Origin: an uncultured Faecalibacterium sp.
GTDB taxonomy: Bacteria > Bacillota > Clostridia > Oscillospirales > Ruminococcaceae
NCBI GenBank assembly: GCA_900765705.1
Contig: CAAFSR010000137.1
Location: forward strand, 1 to 8,689
Reading direction: 5' to 3'
Length of the DNA: 8,689 nucleotides
The notes beneath the pieces were generated by a model. It did no database searches and had not been told where the DNA came from. It saw only the letters and a program-made list of their open reading frames with translations. This document shows positions 1 through 6,005 of this stretch, one piece after another. The first letter of the stretch is position 1, and the number at the start of each line of letters is the position of its first letter. Made by a program: the position numbers and the translations under genes.

Positions 1-1397
1 AGCGACTCTACCAGTTTCATGTTCTTTTTCTCCCCGATGCCCTTGCCCGCGGAGACCACCCGCTCCGCCTGCGGGATGGGCGTATCCATAGGGATGCCGA
101 CGGAGAAGTCGTGACCATCCTTCTTCAGCGCCGCCACAAGGTCGGCCACCTGCTGGGCAGCATCCCCCTCCCGGAAGATGGTCTTTTTGCGAATGCCGGT
201 GATGGGCGCGGGTTTCTTGGCCGCCGAACGGCTCTCGCCGCCGGAGCTCTTGCCCAGCCTGCCCAACAGATGAGAGGCGATGACCACCCGCTGGATTTCA
301 TTAGTGCCCTCGTAGAGGGTGGTGATCTTAGCGTCGCGGTAGGCCCGTTCCACCTCCATGCCCTTGAGGTAGCCGCTGCCGCCGTGGATCTGCAAGGCAT
401 CGTTGGTGACCTCCAGCGCGATGTCCGAGGCGTACATCTTCGCCATGGCGGACTCCATGCCGTAAGGCGCGTGCTGCTCCTTCAGCTCCGCCGCGGAGTA
501 GATGAGGAACCGGGCGCAGCGCAGCTTGGTTGCCATATCCGCCAGCTTGAAGGCGATGCTCTGCTGGGCCGCGATGGGCTTGCCGAACTGGACGCGCTCC
601 TTGGAATAGCTCAATGCGTGCTCAAACGCGCCCTGGGCGATGCCCAGCGCCTGCGCGGCGATGCCGATGCGCCCGCCGTCCAGCGTGGACATGGCAATCT
701 TGAAGCCCTCGCCCTCCTTGCCCAATAGGTTTTCCTTGGGAACCTTCACGTCGTTGAAGATCAGCTCCGCCGTGGAGGAGGAGCGAATACCCATCTTGTC
801 ATAGTGGTCGCCGAACTCAAAGCCCTTCCAGCCCTTCTCCACGATGAAAGCGGAGATGCCCCGGGTGCCGATGTCCGGCGTGGTGACGGCGAAAACCACA
901 TAGGTGTCCGCCTTAGGGGCGTTGGTAATGAAGATCTTGCCGCCGTTGAGGAGGTAGTAGTCCCCCTTATCCAGCGCCGTGGTCTCCGTGCCGCCGGCGT
1001 CGGATCCTGCGTTGGTCTCCGTAAGGCCGAAGGCGCCGATCTTCTCGCCCTTGGCCAGCGGAACCAGATATTTCTTCTTCTGCTCCTCGGTGCCATAGGC
1101 GAAAATGGGCCATGAGCCGAGGGAGACGTGGGCGGAGAGGATTACGCCCGTGCCGCCGTCCACACGGGCCAGCTCCTCCACCGCGATGGCGTAGCTCAGG
1201 GCATCAAGACCGGCACCGCCGTACTCCTTGGGGTAGGGAATGCCCATCCAGCCCAGCTTACCCAGCTTCTTGACAGCCTCCTCGGGAAACTCATTGTTCT
1301 GATCCATTAAAAATGCGAGGGGCTTGATCTCCTCCTCCGCAAAACTCCGGATCTTCGCGCGCAGCTCTTCGTGCGCCGCCGTGGTTTGAAACAGCAT
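1..1397 (-). CDS. Acyl-CoA dehydrogenase fused to an ETF-alpha-like C-terminal domain (3' end outside window)
   Basis: FAD-dependent acyl-CoA dehydrogenase of the short-chain/butyryl type, oxidising acyl-CoA to enoyl-CoA or acting in reverse in butyrate formation. Seen: 465 codons from the ATG at 1397. Signature 1 (GLTETNAGSDAGG) lies near residue 123 and a signature-2-like QIHGGSGY near residue 340, with Gly where the pattern expects D/E/N. YEGTNEIQ at 362-369 holds the expected catalytic base Glu363. The usual family fold ends near residue 380 (SHLLGRLGK). The frame then stays open through a Ser/Ala/Lys/Pro linker into ERVVSAGKGIGEKKNMKLVE, which resembles the start of the FAD-binding domain of electron transfer flavoprotein alpha. 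The protein therefore seems to carry part of its own electron acceptor. AAAGGAGGT sits just upstream of the start. It follows the Rrf2 gene after 22 nt with no promoter between, so co-transcription is likely. The stop codon lies beyond position 1. Confidence 0.9.
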   Translation of the reverse strand, partial: MLFQTTAAHEELRAKIRSFAEEEIKPLAFLMDQNNEFPEEAVKKLGKLGWMGIPYPKEYGGAGLDALSYAIAVEELARVDGGTGVILSAHVSLGSWPIFAYGTEEQKKKYLVPLAKGEKIGAFGLTETNAGSDAGGTETTALDKGDYYLLNGGKIFITNAPKADTYVVFAVTTPDIGTRGISAFIVEKGWKGFEFGDHYDKMGIRSSSTAELIFNDVKVPKENLLGKEGEGFKIAMSTLDGGRIGIAAQALGIAQGAFEHALSYSKERVQFGKPIAAQQSIAFKLADMATKLRCARFLIYSAAELKEQHAPYGMESAMAKMYASDIALEVTNDALQIHGGSGYLKGMEVERAYRDAKITTLYEGTNEIQRVVIASHLLGRLGKSSGGESRSAAKKPAPITGIRKKTIFREGDAAQQVADLVAALKKDGHDFSVGIPMDTPIPQAERVVSAGKGIGEKKNMKLVES

Positions 1398-1419
1398 ACG
1401 GGTACCTCCTTTTAAAATT

Positions 1420-1851
1420 TTACAGCTTGCTTGTATCTTGGGGATCGGATCCGCCGGTCAGCAGCCTGCGCAGGCTCACGGCACGGAACGCCTCGTCCTG
1501 CTTTTGCTGCAAGGCCGCCAGCTGACAGTGGATGGCGCACCGCCCATGCTTGTCCTGCCAGCGGCATTCATATCCCGGCTCCATGCAGGCGCATAGGATG
1601 CCCCGCTCCCCCACGACCCCCATGAGATCGTAGAGGGAGGTCGCGTCCAGATCGCAGGATAGCGCGCAGCCGCCGAGAGCGCCGCGGCTCACCTGCACCA
1701 AATTGCCGGCGGAGAGCTTGCGCAGAATCTGGTAGGCAAACTGATTGGGGATCAATTCCGTTTCCGACATCTCGGCCACCGAATGCTTCTCCCCGTCCAG
1801 CAGCACCCGCAAAATGCGCAGCGCGTAGTCCGTCTCTTTGGTGATGATCAT
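1420..1851 (-). CDS. Rrf2-family transcriptional regulator with a five-cysteine cluster
   Basis: Winged-helix regulator of the Rrf2 family (IscR, NsrR, CymR), 143 aa. The N-terminus MIITKETDYALRIL is the usual family start, followed by the HTH (IPNQFAYQILRKLSAGNLVQ) and the wing SRGALGGCAL. I chose the ATG at 1851: AGAGG lies 9 nt upstream of it, whereas the in-frame ATG at 1860 directly abuts that AGAGG. From this start, cysteines fall at 62, 66, 87, 89, 96, 105 and 109. The last five (CxCx6Cx8CxxxC) cover the region where IscR and NsrR bind an Fe-S cluster, but the spacing is not that of IscR. I infer an Fe-S or thiol sensor that regulates itself and the acyl-CoA dehydrogenase downstream; the signal is unknown. 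It ends in TAA. Confidence 0.9.
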   Translation of the reverse strand: MIITKETDYALRILRVLLDGEKHSVAEMSETELIPNQFAYQILRKLSAGNLVQVSRGALGGCALSCDLDATSLYDLMGVVGERGILCACMEPGYECRWQDKHGRCAIHCQLAALQQKQDEAFRAVSLRRLLTGGSDPQDTSKL

Positions 1852-1886
1852 GCTCCACATCCTCTTTTCGCTTGCTTGTTAATACC

Positions 1887-1915
1887 ATGATATCAATCTT
1901 GATAAATTTTGTCAA
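1887..1915 (-). promoter_or_regulatory. Sigma-A promoter of the rrf2-like gene
   Basis: On the minus strand a consensus TTGACA (-35, 1910-1915) is followed by a 17-nt spacer and TATCAT (-10, 1887-1892). The transcript would start near 1880, leaving a leader of about 29 nt before the ATG at 1851. This is the best sigma-A match in the window. Its -35 and spacer are covered by the palindrome at 1896-1918. Confidence 0.8.
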
Positions 1916-1918
1916 GAT
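1896..1918. promoter_or_regulatory. 23-bp palindrome over the rrf2-like promoter, candidate Rrf2 operator
   Basis: The arms ATCTTGA and TCAAGAT are perfect complements around a 9-nt core. Within the core AAA/TTT also pair, so 10 of 11 base pairs match about a central base. It covers the -35 hexamer and most of the spacer, where a bound protein would block RNA polymerase. Rrf2 regulators commonly repress their own promoters through dyad sites of this size. That this gene's product is the ligand is inference. Confidence 0.65.
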
Positions 1919-2182
1919 AGTTTCAAAAAAATATCGCTTTATTACAGACCGCCCCAGCTTCGCTTTCCATTCAGCGAAAAGCCATGTTCCTTACAATTAT
2001 AGAAGCCGAAAAAGCTGTGCCGTGGCAGTCCGCCGAAAGCAGAAAAGACTATGCCTGAAAACCAGAAAGCGGAGAAATCGGTTGGGGCTCGCAGGGGTCG
2101 CCCATCCAAGGCGGATGAGTCGATTCCTGGCAAGTCCAAGGCAAGCACCAAAGTGCGTGCTTTTCATTTTATATCCGACGCA
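1919..2182. other. Intergenic region without a convincing gene
   Basis: About 264 bases between the end of the alarmone synthetase gene and the rrf2-like promoter. The best open frame is on the plus strand at 2051-2191, 46 codons, with the basic AT-hook-like run RRGRPSK. It has no good ribosome binding site and no recognised homology, so I do not call it. A weak stem (AAGCAC 2143-2148, GTGCTT 2157-2162), followed by TTTTCATTTT, is terminator-like on the plus strand only. I see no clear intrinsic terminator for the long operon that ends at 2183. The stretch could be decayed mobile-element sequence. Confidence 0.4.
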
Positions 2183-2854
2183 TTATGTTAAGATGTGCAG
2201 TAGATGTTCCATTTTGCTGTCCCATTCTCTGCTGGAATCGGCGCACTCTTTCAGTTCAGTTTCGATTTCAGCATTTATCGGCAGATTTTTCTTATAGCGG
2301 ATGGTATGCTCAAGGCTTGCCCAGAAGTCCATAGCGATTGTACGGAGTTGTATCTCCACTGGCACATGGATCTCTTTTTCCGCAAAGAATACCGGCAGCC
2401 GGATCGTCAGGTGCAGACTGCGATAGCCATTTGGCTTAGGGTGTGAAATATAATCTTTCTCCGTGATGATTTCAATGTCAGACTGATCTTTTAAGCACTT
2501 TGCCAAAAAGAACACATCCTCCTCGAAAGAGCAGATCACCCGCACACCGGCAATATCCATGATATTTGCCTGCATGGTCGGAAAATCCAGAGAAAGTCCG
2601 CGCTTCTGCATCTTATTCATAATGCTGGACGGCGACTTCAAGCGACTTTTCATACTTTCTATCGGATTGCGATCATGCTGCAATGAAAACTATTCGTTTA
2701 GAATTTCCAACCTGCTTTCCAGTGCTTTCAGCGCACATCGGTATTGCAGCATGACTTCCTGATACCTGCGATTTTCGCTTAAAAGGCGCTGGCACTGCAG
2801 ATCATCTAAGCCTTTATCTGCCGCAACCGTCAAGCCAAATAAATTTTCACTCAT
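2183..2854 (-). pseudogene. Small alarmone synthetase ((p)ppGpp synthetase, RelA/SpoT domain) interrupted by an in-frame TAG
   Basis: Single-domain GTP pyrophosphokinase of the YjbM/YwaC (RelQ/RelP) type, which transfers pyrophosphate from ATP to GTP or GDP. The frame opens at the ATG at 2854, overlapping the previous stop as ATGA, and would give 223 residues. Codon 55 (2690-2692) is TAG. The same frame then continues at once with FSLQHDRNPIESMKSRLK, so the lesion is a nonsense codon, not a frameshift. Family members commonly have Glu just before FSL, so one GAG-to-TAG change explains it. Numbered with the stop as residue 55, the catalytic core looks intact: RLKSPSSIMNK (71-81), DIAGVR (100-105), EKDY (132-135), NGYRSLH (142-148), EIQLRT (167-172), and FWASLEHTIRYK (177-188). 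The 54-residue first part is helical. A TTG at 2683 or an internal ATG could restart translation, but neither has a good Shine-Dalgarno. A sequencing error or amber readthrough is possible. Confidence 0.85.
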
Positions 2855-4545
2855 AGTTTCTCCATTCCGCAGGGATAGGCGCTCCGCGCTGTCTGCTGCT
2901 CTTGTGTTACGACCTGATAAAAACTGTATCCGCCGGAGAGATGGGAACAGCTGAAACCATACTGCGTCAAAAGTCGGCAGGCCAGATAACTGCGAAGCCC
3001 TGTCTGGCAATTCACATAGACAGGCTTGTCCCGCTCTAACTCGTCCAAGTGCTCCCGCAGATCGTCCAGTGGAATATTGCGGAATCCATTCAAGTGCCCA
3101 CGCCGATATTCGCCTTCCGTACGGACGTCCAGCAGCGTCGCACTGCCATCGCAGGGCAAGTCCTCAACATCATTCCAATGGAACTGCTGCACTTTCCCGC
3201 TCTCCAAATCCTCGATCATAAAACCGGCCATATTGACCGGATCCTTGGCAGAGGAATAGGGCGGCGCATAGGAAAGGTCAAGTTCCGTCAGTTCCAAAGC
3301 TTTCATTTTTGAGCGAATGGCCGTTGCCAGTACATCAATACGCTTGTCCACGCCCTCGCCGCCAACGATCTGCGCACCCAGCAGCTGCAGGCTTTCCTTT
3401 TCATACAGTACCTTCATTGCCATAGACTGTGCGCCGGGGTAATAGGCAGCGTGGGATGCCGGGAAAAGCACGACTTTGTCGTAAGCGATCTCTGCTGCCT
3501 GCGCCGCTTTTTCATTGATCCCCGTGGAGGCCGCTGTCAAGCCGAACAGTTTCAGAACAGACGAGCCCTGAGAGCCGTGAAAGTGGCTATTGCCGCCACA
3601 GATATTGTCAGCGGCAATGCGTCCCTGCTTGTTGGCGGGTCCCGCCAGCGAAATCAACGCTTTCTGCCCGGTTACAAAATGGGCGACCTCTACGGCATCG
3701 CCCACAGCGTAGATATCCGGCACGGAGGTTTCCATCCGCTCGTTGACAGCGATGCTGCCCCGGATGCCCAGCTCAAGTCCGGCCTCTTTTGCCAGATGGG
3801 TGTCCGGCGTGACGCCGATGGCCAGCAGCACCATGTCGGAGCGCAGCGGCTCACTTTCCTCCAGCAGCGTCAGCACGGAATCTCCGTCCTGCCGGAATCC
3901 GGTGACGGTTTCACCCAACCGCAGAGCCACGCCGTGTCTGCGCATTTCCACATGGACAAAGCTCGCCATATCCGTATCCAGCGGCGCTAATAGCTGCTTT
4001 GGACGTTGGACGATGGTGACGGAAACGCCCATCTCCACAAGGTTCTCCGCCATTTCCAGACCGATAAAGCCGCCGCCAGCCAAAACAGCGGTTTTCGGCT
4101 TCTGATCCTCTACAAAACGCCTGATGCGGAAGGTATCCTCCACGGTGCGCAGCGTGAAAACACGCTCACTGCTGACGCCGGAAAGCGCAGGAACCGTCGG
4201 CTTTGCGCCGGGGGCAAGAAGCAGTTTGTCATAGGTTTCCGTGTAGACCTTTCCACTATCCAATGCGTGAACGGTGACGGTTTTCTCTGTGGGATTGATC
4301 GCAGTTACTTCCTGCCGTACCCGCACATCAATGCGAAAGCGGTCCCAGAAGCTCTCCGGAGTTTGCAGTGTCAGTTCTTCTTGCTCCTTGATCACACCGC
4401 CCACATAATACGGCAGACCGCAGTTGGCATAGGACACATAGCCGCTGCGCTCGATCATGATGATCTGGGCGTGTTCATCCAAACGGCGGATGCGGGCAGC
4501 GGCAGAAGCCCCGCCCGCCACACCGCCTACGATCACAACTTTCAT
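2851..4545 (-). CDS. CoA-disulfide reductase / NADH-dependent persulfide reductase with C-terminal rhodanese domain
   Basis: Flavoenzyme of the pyridine nucleotide-disulfide oxidoreductase class I family, 564 aa, the usual CoADR-Rhd length. Residues 1-450 hold the FAD motif VVIVGGVAGGASAA (3-16), the single redox cysteine Cys42 in SYANCGLPYY that replaces the CxxxxC pair of related enzymes, the NAD-binding AVLAGGGFIGLEMAEN, the second FAD motif IYAVGDAVE, and a dimerisation domain ending in LSYAPPYSSAKDP. A rhodanese domain follows from about 465, with LLDVRTEGEYRRGHL and loop NCQTGLRS carrying Cys513. The family reduces CoA disulfide, CoA persulfide or polysulfide with NAD(P)H, and the rhodanese Cys can carry sulfane sulfur. 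It begins inside the thioredoxin stop (ATGA, 4542-4545) and its TGA overlaps the next ATG, so translation is probably coupled on both sides. Substrate choice cannot be read from sequence. Confidence 0.93.
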   Translation of the reverse strand: MKVVIVGGVAGGASAAARIRRLDEHAQIIMIERSGYVSYANCGLPYYVGGVIKEQEELTLQTPESFWDRFRIDVRVRQEVTAINPTEKTVTVHALDSGKVYTETYDKLLLAPGAKPTVPALSGVSSERVFTLRTVEDTFRIRRFVEDQKPKTAVLAGGGFIGLEMAENLVEMGVSVTIVQRPKQLLAPLDTDMASFVHVEMRRHGVALRLGETVTGFRQDGDSVLTLLEESEPLRSDMVLLAIGVTPDTHLAKEAGLELGIRGSIAVNERMETSVPDIYAVGDAVEVAHFVTGQKALISLAGPANKQGRIAADNICGGNSHFHGSQGSSVLKLFGLTAASTGINEKAAQAAEIAYDKVVLFPASHAAYYPGAQSMAMKVLYEKESLQLLGAQIVGGEGVDKRIDVLATAIRSKMKALELTELDLSYAPPYSSAKDPVNMAGFMIEDLESGKVQQFHWNDVEDLPCDGSATLLDVRTEGEYRRGHLNGFRNIPLDDLREHLDELERDKPVYVNCQTGLRSYLACRLLTQYGFSCSHLSGGYSFYQVVTQEQQTARSAYPCGMEKL

Positions 4546-4862
4546 CTTGCGCCCTCCACCATTGCGGCAATCTCCGACTTAGGCCGATAGCCGACCGATT
4601 TGGTAATTTCCTTTCCATCCTTGAATACGACAAGCATCGGGATGCTGGATACTTGAAAACGCATTGCCAGCTCCATCTGCTCGTCCACGTTGACCTTGCC
4701 CACCTTGAGCGTACCGCTTTTTTCTTCGGCAAGCTCATGCAGTACGGGAGAGAGCATTTTGCACGGTCCGCACCAGTCCGCATAGAAATCCAGCAGGACG
4801 GGCTTGTCGGAATGCAGTATCTCATTTTCAAAATTCGCAGCAGTAATTTTCAGTTCAGCCAT
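4542..4862 (-). CDS. trxA: Thioredoxin
   Basis: Cytoplasmic thioredoxin of 106 aa, standard length, with active site WCGPC (30-34; Cys31 and Cys34) and cis-Pro75 in SSIPMLVVF. GGAG stands 8 nt before the ATG at 4862. It follows the membrane Fe-S gene after 28 nt and overlaps the CoA-disulfide reductase start by ATGA. The window holds no NADPH-thioredoxin reductase; an FTR-type protein heads the same operon, so this thioredoxin is probably reduced from ferredoxin (inference). It may pass electrons to proteins damaged in oxidative stress. Confidence 0.96.
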   Translation of the reverse strand: MAELKITAANFENEILHSDKPVLLDFYADWCGPCKMLSPVLHELAEEKSGTLKVGKVNVDEQMELAMRFQVSSIPMLVVFKDGKEITKSVGYRPKSEIAAMVEGAR

Positions 4863-4890
4863 GAGAAAGGCTCCGTTCTGTTATCTTTGT

Positions 4891-5466
4891 TTATTCTTTG
4901 TTTTTCAGCTTGCAAATGCCCTGCGTCATGGTTCCCATCGGACAAAACGCACACCATGTGCGGGGCTTGTAGAGCACCATAACGATCAGACCCAGCAGCA
5001 GAGAGGTCAGCATGAGGCTATAAAAGCCAAAGCTGAACTGCGCCACCCAATCAGCGACTGTACCGGCTGTATAAGTCCAGCCCCAAGGCACACGGAATGT
5101 CCAGAACAGCTTAATGGCCTCCCGCAGGGACGCAGCATCAGCAGCGACCAGATAGGTCTGGAACGCCATGTTGCCGAACATCGTCAGGAAAAAGATCAAA
5201 AAGCCGTAACGAAACCACTTGGAGGACATCCAGCGGGGCGTGGGCTTGTCGCGGGAGCATTTAAGGTCTGTCCCCAGCTTGCTGAACAGTTGACCCCGTC
5301 CGCAGAGGTGGTTGCAAAAGAATTTGTTCCCGCCAAAGATGGCTAAAAGCAGCGGCAGAAGAAAATCGATCATACCCAGCCACGCGAACAGGATATTGAA
5401 AAAGCCCAGTGCAAAATAGATGATGGCATACACCCACAGGTAATCGTACCAATGCTTTGCTTTCAT
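4891..5466 (-). CDS. NapH-like membrane protein with 4Fe-4S motifs
   Basis: Integral membrane protein, 191 aa, of the NapH/NosR/CcoG-like 4Fe-4S type. Seen: hydrophobic segments near 9-29, 31-47, 86-107 and 143-166. CxxxCGRGQL (Cys51, Cys55) follows the second, Cys70 lies in the loop, and WCAFCPMGTMTQGIC (Cys172, Cys175, Cys185) follows the last. In NapH-like proteins such cysteine sets carry electrons between the quinone pool and soluble partners. The first motif has Gly where many relatives have Pro after the second Cys. Its ATG overlaps the ferredoxin TGA (5463-5466), so the two are probably made together and work as partners. I infer it feeds electrons to, or takes them from, the ferredoxin; the direction is unknown. 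It ends in TAA. Confidence 0.8.
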   Translation of the reverse strand: MKAKHWYDYLWVYAIIYFALGFFNILFAWLGMIDFLLPLLLAIFGGNKFFCNHLCGRGQLFSKLGTDLKCSRDKPTPRWMSSKWFRYGFLIFFLTMFGNMAFQTYLVAADAASLREAIKLFWTFRVPWGWTYTAGTVADWVAQFSFGFYSLMLTSLLLGLIVMVLYKPRTWCAFCPMGTMTQGICKLKNKE

Positions 5467-5666
5467 GCGTCAGCCCTCGCTTTCACCTCAATGCAGCCGA
5501 CGGGACAGAGCTTTACGCACTTGCCGCAGCCTACGCAGCGTTCCGCCTCCACGGCGGCGTAGCAGCCGCGGCGCACCTTGACAGCCCCCAGTGGACAGGT
5601 ATTTTCGCACACACCGCAGGCGACGCACCGCGTCTTATCTATGGCAGCCAGTTTCTTTGACAGCAT
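5463..5666 (-). CDS. 2[4Fe-4S] ferredoxin
   Basis: Small clostridial-type ferredoxin of 67 aa with two complete cluster motifs: CVACGVCENTCP (Cys14, 17, 20, 24) and CVGCGKCVKLCP (Cys44, 47, 50, 54). It is a soluble low-potential electron carrier. GGGAGGAAAGCT precedes the ATG at 5666, a strong ribosome binding site. It lies 18 nt after the FTR-type gene and overlaps the NapH-like gene by 4 nt, so it is the natural donor for the FTR-type protein (inference from order and chemistry). Confidence 0.93.
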   Translation of the reverse strand: MLSKKLAAIDKTRCVACGVCENTCPLGAVKVRRGCYAAVEAERCVGCGKCVKLCPVGCIEVKARADA

Positions 5667-5684
5667 AGCTTTCCTCCCTTGATC

Positions 5685-5882
5685 CTACAAGGATTTGTAA
5701 TAGAGCATACAGTGGCAGACCCCCTCGAAGCCCGGATCTGCAATTGGATTCTTGAACTCCTGGCACATACATTTGGTTGCCTCTGTGCGCTCCCTGCGGC
5801 AGGGACAGTACCCGCCGGTGCGCTTGAGTCCTTTTCTGATGGTGCTGACAATCTCCTGTTCGGGATTGAGCTTGATTTTCAT
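5685..5882 (-). CDS. Ferredoxin:thioredoxin reductase catalytic-chain-like protein (short form)
   Basis: A 65-aa protein with the six cysteines typical of the FTR catalytic subunit: CPC (26-28), CMC (38-40), CHC (56-58), then MLYYK. In plant and cyanobacterial FTR, four of these bind a [4Fe-4S] cluster and two form the disulfide that reduces thioredoxin. Here the spacing is CPC-x9-CMC-x15-CHC rather than the plant CPC-x16-CPC-x8-CHC, and I see no variable-chain partner. The frame is open further upstream, but that stretch holds a promoter and operator, so MKIKLNPEQE at 5882 is the sensible start. The AAGAAAGAG upstream is only a moderate ribosome binding site. First gene of the operon leading to ferredoxin and thioredoxin. 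It stops at TAG; see the finding on readthrough. Confidence 0.82.
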   Translation of the reverse strand: MKIKLNPEQEIVSTIRKGLKRTGGYCPCRRERTEATKCMCQEFKNPIADPGFEGVCHCMLYYKSL

Positions 5883-5912
5883 GTTCGTCAGCTCTTTCTT
5901 GATTGTGGCTTT

Positions 5913-5918
5913 ATCATA
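5913..5918 (-). promoter_or_regulatory. -10 element of the FTR/ferredoxin/thioredoxin operon
   Basis: TATGAT on the minus strand, with no good -35 hexamer 17 nt upstream, as expected for an activator-dependent promoter. The start would fall near 5906, giving a leader of about 24 nt. The candidate activator site at 5941-5953 is centred about 41 bases upstream of that start. Confidence 0.6.
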
Positions 5919-5940
5919 CCGCAGGACAAAGTCTTTTTCT

Positions 5941-5953
5941 GTGACGAGGTTAC
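5941..5953. promoter_or_regulatory. Candidate Crp/Fnr operator upstream of the FTR operon
   Basis: GTGAC-GAG-GTTAC: a 13-bp dyad with one mismatch. It matches the site at 7003-7015 at 14 of 18 bases when the shared ACATT flank is included. Its centre near -41 is the class II activator position. The predicted regulator is the Crp/Fnr protein at 7024-7680, whose recognition helix suits GTGA half-sites. Confidence 0.6.
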
Positions 5954-5963
5954 ATTGATAAAA

Positions 5964-5994
5964 AAAATCCGGTGCTTTTGGAGCACCGGATTTT
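5964..5994 (-). terminator. Intrinsic terminator after desulfoferrodoxin
   Basis: A perfect 12-bp stem (AAAATCCGGTGC 5964-5975, GCACCGGATTTT 5983-5994) closes a 7-nt loop. On the minus strand it runs into a stretch of eight T, so it should end transcription of the rubrerythrin-desulfoferrodoxin unit 12 nt after its stop and insulate the FTR promoter. The symmetric A/T flanks might also let it stop plus-strand transcripts. Confidence 0.92.
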
Positions 5995-6005
5995 AAGAAG
6001 GTGAA

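Noticed and set aside
111..728. Plus-strand open frame of 205 codons at the left end
   Set aside because: Antisense shadow of the acyl-CoA dehydrogenase in GC-rich DNA.
1852..1860. Upstream ATG at 1860 as the start of the Rrf2-type gene
   Set aside because: It abuts the AGAGG ribosome binding site with no spacing, and the family-typical N-terminus begins at the next ATG, 1851.
2143..2170. Stem AAGCAC/GTGCTT followed by TTTTCATTTT as a terminator
   Set aside because: The T-rich tail is on the plus strand only, while the operon ending nearby is on the minus strand; the stem is short and interrupted.
3902..3914. GTGAC-GGT-TTCAC, similar to the Crp/Fnr candidate sites
   Set aside because: It is internal to the CoADR coding region, has a weaker dyad, lacks the ACATT flank, and has no promoter at activator distance.
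3451..4590. Plus-strand open frames of 179 and 194 codons
   Set aside because: They are antisense to the CoA-disulfide reductase/rhodanese gene, whose motifs are unambiguous; no ribosome binding sites or recognisable domains.
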